This document shows, piece by piece, positions 35,383-48,702 of a stretch of DNA of 64,000 bases. Position numbers and translations under genes: made by a program. The notes below the pieces were generated by a model. That model saw only the letters and a list, made by a program, of their open reading frames with translations. It had not been told where the DNA came from and did not search any database. This DNA comes from Phanerochaete sordida (lineage: Eukaryota > Basidiomycota > Agaricomycetes > Polyporales > Phanerochaetaceae). The first letter of the stretch is position 1. The number at the start of each line of letters is the position of its first letter. Location of the stretch: contig BPQB01000002.1 in assembly GCA_019973155.2 (NCBI GenBank), positions 1,488,001 to 1,552,000 on the forward strand, given 5' to 3'.

Positions 35383-35804
35383 GGCGGGGGGATGATGGGG
35401 GTCTTGAGTGATAGTAGAAGTCGCCGAGCATGTAGGTGAGGGAAGGGAGGAGAGCTGGCCGACTAATAACGAGCGGAACCAGATGCTGGGCCGGCTCTTC
35501 AAGAGGCATCGTGCGGGGCACCCGCGGGCGCTTCCCCATTGAGCGGGTAATTTCACGTGCGGGGCTGCCTGTTTCGGCCGAGGGCTGCTTTCCAGACACC
35601 TCCACACTTGCCCCGGCCGCTCTTTCTCCTCACCAGGGCCGATCTCGTACCCCGCGTTCGCAGCCATCATCTCATTACGCACAGCTCTCTAATGTAGCAC
35701 TAGTTCGTACTCTTCCTACCGGTTGGCCACGCCCTGTGGCCACCGGACGGGGTATCCAGCTCCCACCCGGGGAGAGGGTATCAACGCGCGCAACGTCCCC
35801 CACA
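35383..35804. promoter_or_regulatory. PDK promoter and MAPK 3' flank
   Basis: About 420 bp between two minus-strand genes. No open frame or repeat recognised. Confidence 0.35.
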
Positions 35805-37626
<1,822 letters not shown>

Positions 37627-39949
37627 ATGCTTGATACCGACACGAGCCTCAAGGACGACAGTTCGCAAGACCTTTCGAGAGACTTCGATAAAGACAAGGA
37701 GAAGGAGAAGGAAAAGGACAAGAATTCAAAGTCAAAAGGTGCCCCAAAGAGTGCGTCTCCTCCCTGAACTTCTCTGGAGCGAACCTGCCAACATCGCTTT
37801 TGCTCTAGCCAAGGATCTGTCCCATGTCCCTTGTAAATTTTTCAAGGTCGGATCCTGCACTGCTGGCTCGTCCTGCCCCTTCTCCCATAACATCCTGGAG
37901 CCTGGCCAGCAGAAGGAGGTCTGCGCTTGGTTTGTGAAGGGGAACTGCAAGTTCGGGCACAAGTGCGCCTTGGCGCACATCCTTCCCGGTCAAAGCATGT
38001 CGATGGACCGCAAGAACAAGAAGGCTGCCCAAGCCGCTGCCAGCGCAGGCAACTCGTCAGGGCGGGAAGGTCACAGGTCTGGTAGATCTCAAAAGAGCGG
38101 TGGGCAAAGCTCGCAGAACGGGAGCTCAGGTTCCCGCAGCTCTTTGCTGTCTGGGTCAACCGCGCCGACTCGCTCACTCTCGTCTTCCCGTACTGGGATC
38201 CCCATGCCCCTCAAAGCTACGCTTTCACCGTCGGCTCCTGCTCCTCCTGTTCAAAACACAGACTTCGCATCGTTTGGTCTACCCGACGAGAGTAACAAGC
38301 TCCCTACCGCTCCAGCCCAAGGCCGACCAGCGAACGCTGCGTTGGCAAATGGTGCTCCGGCCGCCTCGGAGTTGGAGGATGTCAGTAAGGAGAGGGTAGA
38401 CGAGACTGGATCCGCCCGCTCTACATCTCCGGGACACGCACGCGAGCGGCCGGGCTCCGAGGACATCTCTGAGTCCAATTTCATCGCATCCTCCCCTCGC
38501 TCGCCCGCTACCTCGCGACTGTCACAAGAGAACGGTCATATGGTGCCAGCGTCTTCTGGACTTCCCGCTCTGTCGAGCTCGCCTTTCTCCGCCCCAGGGC
38601 CTCAGTCAATCTACATGGCACACGAGCAACAGCGGTCGCTGGATTTCAAGAGTCGTTCCGGTTTATCCGCATCTCTTGGTGCGATGAACTGGGGGTTGGG
38701 TGAGGCCCAGAGCTCGCATGTGGGCCGCGGACGTCCCTCCGGAATGTACTCTCTGCAAGACGAAGTTGTAGTGGAGGACGGAGAGTTGGAAGAATTTATT
38801 CCAGGCTCCCTCTCGGATCTCTTGACACCGGAAGAGAGATCTCGACGCTTCTCCCGCACGAACATCGTCCGGCCTACTGCATCTCGCTTAGAGAGCGACA
38901 CGGGTGCCAGGGATGTATCCTCCGATGGTCCGCATCATCGTCACTCCCGCTCGGTCCCCGCGCCATCGCTTCTGCAGGACATACGCTCAATCTGGACAGA
39001 CTCCGGCGACTCTCATGGCGCGAACGATCAAAGTATCAATGGCATGGGCATGACTGCTGGTGGTTTGGGCAACGGTACGCCTAGTTCATTCCAAAGCAAC
39101 TCTGGTTTCGGCGGACGTGACGATCCGATGGCCCCTTCCAACGCTTCCGCGGCTTTCCTACCAGGTCTTCACCATTATATGAACGCAAAATCGTCGCAGA
39201 GGCCTACTCTTGGATCCGGCCTTTCGTCCCTTCACGCGCCCACGCCTACCCTGTCTTCATCCCTTCATCCATCGGCGTTCATACATACCAGTGGAGACGT
39301 CGCGTTCTCTCCACCTCGAGTGAGCGCGTTCGCCGCAGGCACCACCTTCGACGGACGAACATCCGACCTTTACCTGTCCCAAGCACAACGGCAGGCATCA
39401 GCTCGACCTATTCCCACTGTCCATGATGGTTTCGGCCACGACGTCGATCGCACCGCGTTCTCGCCATCGACGCGAGCGCTTCAAGCTCACGCCCCTGGGC
39501 AAAGCCTTCCGCAGGGCCTGGCCGCTGGTTATTCGCGGATACACGCGCTTCCACCTATTGCATCGCCTTCATCGACAGCAGCATTCAGTCCGGGTCGTTC
39601 AGTTGGGCTGTCGCCTGGGATTAAGGGGCAGCTTTCCGGTGCTGCTGTCGATTGGAGCGGTCCGTCACCCGCAGCCGAGCCATCCACCACTCCATCCGCG
39701 TCGGCCGGGGGCCTCGACAGCATGTTCTCACGGTTGTCGTATTCTGCGGCCGCTTCCCGTATGTCTTTCTTTTCTTCAGCAGTCCATATGCTTACTTCGT
39801 TCACAGGCGGGAGTAATGTACCTGTTAGTGTCTCCGCGCGGACAGCTACTGCTCGTGTCTGGCAAAATTCGCAAGGCGCGCTCAGTAGCCCTCTGAGCGG
39901 GCCTGTGCTTACTGGGGATGATGACGACCTGTTCAGCATGGACGGTTGA
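37627..39949 (+). CDS. double CCCH zinc-finger protein (Lee1-like), probable RNA-binding
   Basis: Exons 37627-37750 and 37809-39949 give about 754 residues. A charged KEKEKEKDKNSKSKG leader is spliced to two adjacent CCCH fingers: CKFFKVGSCTAGSSCPFSH and CAWFVKGNCKFGHKCALAH, both C-x7-C-x5-C-x3-H. The motif LPGQSMSMDRKNKKAAQAA right after them is common to the Lee1-like fungal family. The remaining 600 residues are Ser/Pro/Gly-rich and disordered; EEFIPGSLSDLLTPEERSRR is the one conserved-looking island, recalling MKT1/PAM2-type linear motifs. CCCH fingers of this type usually bind RNA, so a post-transcriptional role is inferred. A 48-nt in-frame stretch (39759-39806) with GT/AG ends may be a third intron. 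Confidence 0.85.
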
Positions 39950-40293
39950 CGACGTAATTTACATTGGACTGTACAACTGGTGGTATGATATTTCAGGGCC
40001 CGATCGGCTGTAGGAGTGTCAAACGCTCGTATTAGTAGCGAGCGGTGCGCGCGACCGCGAGAGGTCAGTACTAAGTATGTACTGAGGGCCTGTTCAGCTG
40101 CACTCCCAGGTAAGGGACGCCGTATCTTACCTTGTAGTAGTGTTGCCGCCAGCCGAGGTTGAGAGGGCCTCGAGGGTCGGAGTTTCTGACCTTGAGTGTC
40201 AAGGGCAAGGCCGCCCCGAGAGGGTGAGAACAAAGTCTATAGCATGGGAACGAGGCTACAGAGGGCGACCGAGCCCGAGGTGAGGTAGGACTG
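39950..40293. other. 3' flank of CCCH gene
   Basis: About 340 bp, probable 3' UTR and spacer before a foldback element. Nothing else recognised. Confidence 0.3.
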
Positions 40294-41365
40294 CAGACTC
40301 CTCACCGTCGTCCGTGGGGCAGTAGAGTCGCTCTCGTCTCGCAATGGTTTTATCTATCTTATCAGTATATTACTATATCTGGTGGTGTGTCAAATCGGAT
40401 GACTTGGGATTTGGGCTCCTCTACTGCCCACGGACGACTGGCACACATTGTTAAGCGCCATCAACGGCATGTTTGGCACAACGCAGGCCAGAGGTGAGGT
40501 AAATGCCTTTCGACCAGTAGTGGGTTAGAACAGGTACAAAAGGCGCAGGAGAATGTGCATAGCTGTGAACCAACCCTCGTTAATATTATCTAAACCCTCG
40601 AAGCAAGCAGTCTAACCCTCAACGTCAGCCCTCGCATGGATGCGACCGCAGCGGCCGGCCTAGGAGGATCCTATTGCGCAGCGGTGTGAGGACCGCTGCC
40701 GCCTGGAATCACAGTCACACTGTACGAGAACGTTCAGAATCTGAACCTTGGAGCTCATTCTTATGTTCAAACCCTCGTCAGCTGAGAGCAAGACGTCGCA
40801 ATGACGAGGGAGCATACTGATCAGGACCCCAGACAGCGGCCGGACCCGGTGAACCTTTCACCGCGATGGCTCTCGTTTCGCCCACTGAGGGTGTCCTAAC
40901 GGTTCAAAACGTTTCTTGACACAATTTATGCCATTCAAAGTACCGTTCCCTCTCCTTTTATATGCTGATAAGTATCGTGACACTTCCCAGCAGCTCGCGG
41001 CGTGCTGCCATCATCCCTCCAAGCTGTGCCCACGCGAGGGTCGAGGGTTAGCTGCCTTTTTTCGAGGGCTTGGACGCTGTTTACAAGGGTTAGTATTATA
41101 TCATACGCTTCTTGTATTCTTAGCACGTCTATTCCAAGCTGTATGCAGCCGAAATTGCTCATGTCGCCTGAGGCCTGCGTTGTGCCGAGCGTGCCGTTGA
41201 TGGCGCTTAACAATGTGTGCCAGTCGTCCGTGGGCAGTGTAGGAGCGCAGATTCACAGTCATCCGTATGACACATCATCGAAAAGGGTAATTCACAGATA
41301 AGATAGTAAAACCGCAGAGAGACGAAAGCGACTTCACTGCCCTACGGACGACGGTGAGGAGTCTG
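40294..41365. repeat. foldback-type inverted repeat element (about 1.07 kb)
   Basis: Left arm 40294-40489 and right arm 41172-41365 are inverted copies of each other over about 195 bp: the left begins CAGACTCCTCACCGTCGTCC, and the right ends with its complement. Each arm also has an internal hairpin, with GTCGTCCGT-GGGCAGT facing its own complement about 100 bp away (left copy near 40306 and 40437). Inside, weak similarity continues: both halves can be read as diverged copies of one peptide (for example TDDWHTLLSAING and ALEKRQLTLDPR on the minus strand, 40935-41213, a 93-codon open frame). Either a non-autonomous foldback transposon or an inverted duplication of a gene fragment. No target-site duplication was confirmed. 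Confidence 0.6.
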
Positions 41366-43486
41366 GTAGGACTTGTGTTGGTTCGTCAAGACGAACGCGA
41401 CTACGCTACAAGAATGGTGAGCTATAAGATTACATAAACATGCGACTACCTAATAGGGAACACGAGCTGTTACAGTATCTCCCCTTTTCCAGCTGATGAG
41501 CAAGGGAGGGATGAGCGAGCGAAGCAGCTACTAGGGATAGGGCTGTGAGGGCCGAGACGGAGCAAGGGAAGGAGTGCAAAGGGCAAAGGATACATGTACG
41601 TAAGACAGACCCAGTTCACTTCCCTTAGTATGTGACAAAATGTGACATGCACGCGCGAGCCGCTCCGCAGGCGGGGCTGCCGGCGCCTCTGCGTCACACA
41701 GGCCACTGCCGCCTGTCAAAATAACACTTGCGAAGCCTACTCCTTGTCCATGGCTAGAAATGCGAAAAATACGGTCACGCAGATCCATTGCAATTAAGGC
41801 CTTTAATTATTCTGCACGACCAGAATATTTTTAAAAGGGTTTGAGCTGCCTCTGAATCGGTTAGACTTACCTCGACCGTCTTTTGGCCCAGAGCGTGACG
41901 CCCCAGATCACCTGATACTGATGGATGTGAACTGGGTCTATCTTAGTGCAGGGGACGTCATGATCGAAATCAAAGGGGAGCAAAACGAGGTGACGAGATA
42001 ATGAGGACGAGGGCAAAACTAAGCGCGCAAGATGGTGACGAGAGCCTGTGAGAAGGCAGGGAGTCCGGGGACAAAGGTGAGCATGGTGCGCTGCAGCGCA
42101 GACCACATCGAGTCAAGTTCGAGGGGTGCAAGAGGTCGCATCACGACCGAAGCCATGACCAACGGAGACGAGGTGCGCGAGGTGTGTGTACGAGCACGTG
42201 GCGTGATGAGTTTTGTAAGAGGCGGCGTAGACCAAAGCCTAGCCCAAGGATTGAGGGTCGAGGGTTGAGGATGCACTGAGAGTGAAGGCAAAGTGGCAAG
42301 GAGTCCACAGAGGGCAAAGCGTGACGACAAGGGAGAGGTTCGAGACCGGCAATGAGGCCAGTTATGCAGAAATGAGGGGATGTGGTATGATGTTCGAGGG
42401 ATGGCGGAGGCATCGAGGATGGGAAATGTCAATGGGGATGTGCCGAGGATGCTTGAAAAGCGTCAAAAAAGGGTCTTGAAGAACAGCGTAAAAAGCCGCA
42501 AAAATTGCGGAAACGCGAACGAGGTTTGAGCAAGCATCAAGAACGCTTGCCGGAAACACTACACGTCGACGAGAGCGCACCTCTGCACACCTCTTCGGAA
42601 GCTGGCGGGTGTGCGGGGTGTCTGCTTGCTCGAGAGTGCGTGTGCGTCCGCACTGCTCTTTGCAGGACTGCGAGCGGATGTGGAGCACTTGCTCCATACA
42701 CGACAGCCCTTGTAAGCTACGGGCTGTTGGTCTTCTTCCAAAGGTTGCGTGCACAACCACCGAGGGGATGCGCGTCCTTGCTCGCTCTTTGACTGATGTC
42801 TACAAGCTTGCGGGACGGCGCTGCTTGTGTGAGCCGGTCCTTCGAGGACTCTGGACCCGGCTTGACTTCTCCAAGTGGGTGCGCACCTGTCCTTTCACCT
42901 CCATTCAGCCCATCTCCGCACCCTCGAAGGCTCCTCGTCCCCTCGTCCCCTATCCCCCTTTTTTCTGCCAAGGCCTCGTGAGTGAAGCAAAGCAAGACAC
43001 AGGCACCTCGAAGAAACGCGAGTAGGCGAGTTTGAAAAGTTGAGGGACTGGATGTGGGGTTGAGGGCGAAGACTAGAGCAAGAGAGTAGGGAGGGAGGGT
43101 GGGCCATGATGCGAGGGGAATTGTGCTGGCTTGAGGGAGGTGCTGCGGCAGGTGATGACAGCGGCTGTAAGAGTTGGATATAATGGATTCCAAACTCAGG
43201 CGAAGGCCCTGAGTATAGCTACAAGTACAAGAGGAGAAGCTAAGAAATACGAGCGAGCCTGTAGTCCTTATATACTCTAACCCAGCCTATTACGTAAAGA
43301 GGGAGCAGCGAGTCATATGGGGCTATGGAACAAAAGAAAACAGAGCAGAACATGGTGACTAAGACTAATGGAACAGCGAGGAAGGGGATGGAAGAGAGAT
43401 GCGAGATATTAGTAATACAAGGCAAAAAATGAGTCATAGTGATTGTAACATTAGGTCCCCATTCGTAGGCCAAGCATCTGTGAAGG
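41366..43486. other. intergenic, no gene supported
   Basis: About 2.1 kb of moderate-GC sequence. Many short open frames on both strands (for example 42019-42432 minus, 42609-43025 plus, 42717-43193 minus), none with a recognisable motif or convincing exon chain. Not obviously repeated elsewhere in the window. Confidence 0.35.
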
Positions 43487-43766
43487 CAAACTAGTCCGTC
43501 TCCTTGTCGGCCTCGTCCTCAGAAATGTCGATGAAGACTGTATCCTCCGGCGGCAGGGTGCAGCGATGCTTCCCCTTGTGATCCTTCTTCTTGTTCTTCC
43601 TGATGCCCGACGAGGAGGCGCGAGCTCGAAGCGGGTCGTGGGCATCAGTGAAGAGGTGTTGGGCCATTCGCTGAAGCCGTGGTCGCGTCACGCTGGGGAT
43701 GCTGCGTTCAGCAGGCTTAATTCGGAGCGCGTGCTTGCCTCGATAGCCCTGGAGGGAGCCGTACAT
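43487..43766 (-). pseudogene. 3' exon of an unknown gene, cut off next to a Helitron-like element
   Basis: A 91-codon open frame with host-like GC content, read from ATG at 43766 and stopping near 43488. Residues are basic in the middle (KNKKKDHKGKHR) and acidic at the end (FIDISEDEADKETD), resembling a nuclear-protein tail. A good splice acceptor (TTATTGCAG) sits directly before the ATG, so this could be a terminal exon instead of a whole gene. The repeat element begins only about 60 bp upstream, so any further 5' exons were displaced or lost. Function unknown. Confidence 0.35.
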
Positions 43767-44289
43767 CTGCAATAACTTGCGGTGCGTATTATGACTATTT
43801 GATGCTCAAATAGGTAAAAGTAGGTCACTAGGTAGGTAGGGCCAAAAATTGGCAGGTACGATTTCTTCATGACAGTGCACAAAACATGAGCATTCAATTT
43901 TAAAAATATCACATCACAACAAGATAATACAGAGAGATCCTATTGGTGCCATCAGAGAGCTCTTTGATAGAGCTATCCAATGAGCCATGAACAAGAGAAC
44001 AGATTGTAAAAGTGCAATACGTAGCATATCATCTAAACTGTATGCAGAGCTGCAAAAGGCAAGAGAAAGAGCACTCAGATTCGAACAAAATATTAGAGCT
44101 AAAAGCTGTAGTTTTGGTATGCTGTACATATGTAAGTACATTCACTATAATCTCAGTCTTGTAATGTTGCCTGGTTATTAGCTATATTCATGTGACTGGC
44201 AAGTACACACAAGATAAGAAGAGGCAAACATTACCTTCCAACTTCAAACCAGATGTGAGCTGTCTTGCTGCTAAAACTAGTTTGAAAGC

Positions 44290-44376
44290 CATTCCAAGTA
44301 GTGTAGTAGTTGATAGCAAAGGTACTTTTCAGAAGGCTGCAGGTTCAATTCTGCTCAGGTGTGCGTTTTTGCTATT
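44290..44376 (+). other. tRNA-like segment in element A
   Basis: Box-A-like GTAGTGTAGTAGTTGATAGC and, about 40 bp on, box-B-like GGTTCAATTCTGC, followed by TTTTT (44366-44370). This is the arrangement of a Pol III type 2 promoter with terminator. The stems do not fold into a functional cloverleaf, so it is tRNA-derived, not a working tRNA. Confidence 0.5.
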
Positions 44377-44849
44377 TTTGCTCATTTACCTTGCATTATT
44401 CGGGATGACTGCAAAGTAATACATAACAAACAAGAGTCAAGCTCCAGAAGTAATGCATTAGTCTTACTGCTGAAGGTGAACCAGATAATTAAGCCACCAG
44501 AAGCAATAGAAAGCTCCAGCAGTGGTTCAATGTAGCTTGAACACTGATAAGTGATGGACAATCGTCTTAGCATGCCTTCAGGGCTCAGAGTATATAGCAA
44601 GTATAGCTAAACTATGTTTACCATCCAAAACCACTTGTAGCACCTGTTCATGGGCTAATAAAAAGAGATCCACCTTAGGGCATCTATTCTGGCTTACACT
44701 TAGTGACATACATGTTCTAAGCATCAGTCCTCGCTTGCTCAGCTGCTGCTAGTATCAGCTTTGTATCAAAATTGTCTCTACATGACAATGAGAAGGTTTA
44801 TATGGGCCTCCAGTAATAGAAAGGCTCTGTCCCAGCAATAGCTTTCCAA

Positions 44850-45275
44850 TTGAAGTGCTTTTGATGGCATCATGACTATGCAACAAGCAATGCTGGATTA
44901 TAATCGCATTTCTCTGCTATTTGTAGCATTTTTTGAGCCTCTGGAGATGCAAATACCTCAGTTCTGGTGTTATTTCCTAATCCAGGCACTGTTGATGGCA
45001 TCATAACTATGCAACAAGCATCACTGGATTATAATCACATTTTTCTGATATTTGTAGCCTTCAGTGTAGGCCTGCAAACACAGAAACACGTTTGAGCCGG
45101 TATGATTACATAATACAGACACTACTGATGGCATCAAAACTATACAACCAGTGTATCCGGAATATTCTATCATTTCTCTGATATTTCTAGCATTTTATTT
45201 GAACTCCCCACAGCGGAAAAGCCTTAGAGGCGTTCATTCTTGCTTATGCAGCTTCGATCACGTAGGGAAAACACG
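44850..45275 (+). repeat. diverged ~130-bp repeats in element A, left of the dyad
   Basis: At least three units, about 130 bp apart, share a core like GATGGCATCAAAACTATACA followed 30-40 bp later by an ATTTTTCTGATATTTGTAGC-type segment (cores near 44862, 44992 and 45127). The same units recur inverted beyond the nested insert and in the other two copies. Confidence 0.6.
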
Positions 45276-47457
45276 TACTGTATCTTATCAGGAACTCGGA
45301 CACCCTAGGAACTCGGACACCTGGGTCCTGTTCCTCAACCTGTGTAGATCCAGACCAAAATATATTTTTGCCTTGTAGTATACATATAGTCCTACGTGTG
45401 AGCTATTTTTTGGGTCTTCCACATGGCAGAGGCATGCACAGGATATGTTTTTACACGCCGTTATCGTCAACTTGCCTAATTTGGTAATCCCAGAACGCAA
45501 GCACTAGTGTTCTCAAGCTCATTGCTTGCGAAGGACTGCTCTGCTATGCTTCAAATAATGTACAGGGGTAGTTCAGGGTATATTAGCTATGATAAAATAC
45601 TCCAGAGTATATTACATCAGGGCATTACTGGTAAGAACCACATGTTATCTTACAAGCTTGCTGGGAGGAGGGTACACATAGATCGCTTTGCTACTATGTC
45701 AGTAATGTCCTGTAAGTTCCTAAAATATTCATGCACTCCCCTCATGTTATACTGCACCCTGTAGCATACGATAAGTAATTTCATATGCTCTATGTACACA
45801 AGAAGGGGATGCTGAATGTGAAATGCTCAGTTGTGGGTCTCAGGGAAATGATAAGCCCTCTGGGACTGTAAATTACAATATAAAGCACAAAACGACATCT
45901 AGTACGTGTATACAACCCCCGTGTACGTTCTTGTAGCCATCGCGCGCATATTGAGCTAGCGGGACGGTCTTGTGAGCCTGAACCGTGCTGTCCGACCGCT
46001 CTGGCAGAGCTCCTGGCGCCTAGATTACGCTGCTTTTGGCAGGTGTCCGAGATCTATGTTCACGGGCGGCAGAGAACCCTCCTACAGAAAATATTCGCCA
46101 CGCTTACAGAACTATGCTTAAAATTCTACTATATGGTCTGAGATACGTCTCATATAGTACGCATTGCATTGCATAAGTCAAAAGTATAGTACATACGTGG
46201 TGGAATATCCAGTGGTCAATCTCGGCTAAGGTGTCCGAGATCATGATTAGATACAGTAGCTCGGGGAGGTACTGTAGGCGCCCAGGTAACAGACCACCTA
46301 AGCGTCATTTGGTTATTTGTGCTCTTGCCACGATGAATGAGGGCTAGCCTTTATTTTTCGTAGATGGGCATTGTTGCGGACCGAGGGTACAAAACGCTGC
46401 ACGAGGGACGACAAACGGGGAGCGCGACGACGAGGCGCGGCGGAGCGAGTCACGCTGCTAACGCACAACTTGTTCAGCTGTCCGTATTGACCAAGAGGTC
46501 GAGATGACGGACAGGCTACAGGAGCAGGGGTATATATACTACTGAGGGCTGCGCACGGACCAGGCAATCATGTGATGTGAAGGTCGCGCGCGTTTCAGAG
46601 CGCTTGGGATCGAAGGGCGAAACAGGTCGGAGATGTATCAGCGTGGCTGAGTATTCCGGCCCTTTCGGCGAGGCTGCGTCCGGGGAGTCATCAGGCATGA
46701 TGGTTTCGGCCCGGGGAGATCACGAGGCTACGCGCAGAGCCCTGGGGCTGTTCTGACACGTGATGGACCGACAGTGACGCGCGTCGGGGACGCTGGCGGC
46801 TGTGGTGTGATGCGCCATCAGGAGCGCTGGTGTCTGTGCCACGCGCGTGCCCTGGGCGGCTATGACTCCTGATGCGTCGAGGGCTGCTCGAGCGCTGGAT
46901 TAAACCAGGGAAAATCGCAATAAATCGGCGAAAAATAGGGCAGGACCGTCATATCCATGACAGGCATTTTTTATGTAGACCAGGAGGAATTTCTTTAGAT
47001 TTTACGAGACAGATTTACAGGCTACAGAGAGATAATTCTGCCTTCGAGCTCAGTGGGCCAAGAAACCAGGAAGTGGACCACTGCTGCGAGCTTCGGTGTA
47101 TGCATGCTTAGAAGCACTCAAAAAGCATTGCTAAGCCTTATCTGATGCAATAAATGGTACTCTGCGGCATAACATTGCCAGCCCAACTGGTCGGAGCGAT
47201 AGAAACGTGAGTTCATGGCGGGCTGGTGGGGCAGCATGCCAAATCAGGCAAGTCTTAGATTTCAGACACATCTCAGGACACCAACTTGAGAAACCTTGAC
47301 TGTATGATATTTTAGCTTGCAGAATATGTACATACTGTGGTCATGTAGGTACTCAGAAATTTATGCGCCCCGAGAAAGCGTTTTGTGTGAGGAGGACGCA
47401 ACGAGAAGGAAGGTGGTCTGTTACCTAATCTGGCCCACTTCCTGATAAGATACAGTA
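45276..47457. mobile_element. nested 2.2-kb inverted-repeat element within copy A
   Basis: Bounded by a perfect 19-bp inverted repeat, TACTGTATCTTATCAGGAA at 45276-45294 and its complement at 47439-47457. Each outer end is TA, so the TA may be a target duplication (Tc1/mariner-like) with 17-bp terminal repeats. It sits exactly in the loop of the dyad that is intact in copies B and C. Its interior has no long open frame. A GC-rich island (about 46,420-46,890) contrasts with the AT-rich rest and may be a captured host fragment. No transposase, so non-autonomous. Confidence 0.5.
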
Positions 47458-47559
47458 CGCGTTTTCCCTACGTGATCGCTCATGAGTAAGCAAGAACAGG
47501 GGTCCTTACCACATTTCCGCGCTTGGGGGCTCAAATAAAATGTTAGAAATATCGGAAAA

Positions 47560-47960
47560 ATGGCAGGATATTCCGGATACACTGGTTGTATAGTTTTGAT
47601 GCCATCAATGGCGTTTGTATTATGTAATCATACCGGCTCAAACGCTTTTCTGTGTTTACAAGCCTACACTGAAGACTACAAATATTAGAAAAATGGTACT
47701 ATAATTCAGCAGAGCTCATTGTGCAGTTTTGATGTCATCAAAAGCGTTTTTGTCTCTCTCCAAGCTTGCATAGAACACTAGAAATATCAAACAAATGTGA
47801 TCATAATCCAGAGATGCTTATAGCTTACCTTTGATGCTCTCAGTGCTTGCTCAATTGGTAACTCACTGCCAACAGAGCTTTTGTGTTTCTGGGGGCGCAC
47901 ATAAAACCCTCAAAACACTGCAAAAATGCCATTATAATACAGGCACAGTTTTGGTATAGA
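47560..47960 (-). repeat. diverged ~100-130-bp repeats in element A, right of the dyad
   Basis: Units with cores such as TATAGTTTTGATGCCATCAA (near 47591) and further diverged versions (about 47715 and 47820), i.e. the complement of the units left of the dyad. Confidence 0.55.
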
Positions 47961-48631
47961 TTTCATGGCACCAGCGCTTTTTTGAGTATAAACATTGTAC
48001 CTCTGATGGAAAGTTCCAAGTTTAAGCGCTTTTTAAAGCGTAAAAATGGCGGATAAATGTGAATATATTCCGAAGTTGTCTGCATACAAGTTTGATAACA
48101 TGAACACTGCTTTACACTGAAGAATACTGCATGTTTATCTTCTTTCCCAACACTGGACATATATAAGAGAGAGAAGCTGTATTAGACAGACTCAATTTTG
48201 GTGAGCTTTTCCTTCACTTGTTTGAGAACAAATGTAGACAAAAAACAGACAAGAGAGAGCTCAGTGGAAAAGTGTTGCAGAAATAGAAGAGGAGGGTTTC
48301 AAATATCTACCTACAGGCTGCTCTACAGCAGACCCAGTATTCACATTCAAAGCAAATAACCAACGTGCTAAATAGAGTTTTGGATATCCAACTACACAGG
48401 CAATCTTTGTACAATTCGGCCATTTTCCAAACACAAAGTACAAGCTGGAAATTTAAGCAAACACTGCTCAACACTGTGCTACCATTGTCAAGCTAGAGGT
48501 CAGTCTAAAACAACAATGAACACAGAAATATTGAACACAGAGCTACTTATTGCTGGACTAAGGCGTGTAAAGCAGAGAACTGGCTATACAGACACATAAG
48601 CACATGAAGCTGGGCTATTATTGCCAGACTA

Positions 48632-48702
48632 GAGCTGAGACAGACTATCAAGCTGTTTCAGAGTACAGAACTCTGAAACAGCTTGATAGTCTGTCTCAGC
48701 TC
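48632..48702. repeat. perfect 33-bp hairpin
   Basis: Arms 48632-48664 (starting GAGCTGAGACAGACTATCAA) and 48670-48702 are exact reverse complements with a 5-nt loop. It borders an interior segment that is inverted between copies A and C. Confidence 0.85.

Noticed and set aside
41366..43486. Genes in the transition zone (several 100-160-codon frames)
   Set aside because: No motif, no consistent exon chain, and frames overlap on both strands.
44290..44376. Functional tRNA gene
   Set aside because: Promoter-like boxes are present, but the acceptor and T stems do not pair in any of the three copies.
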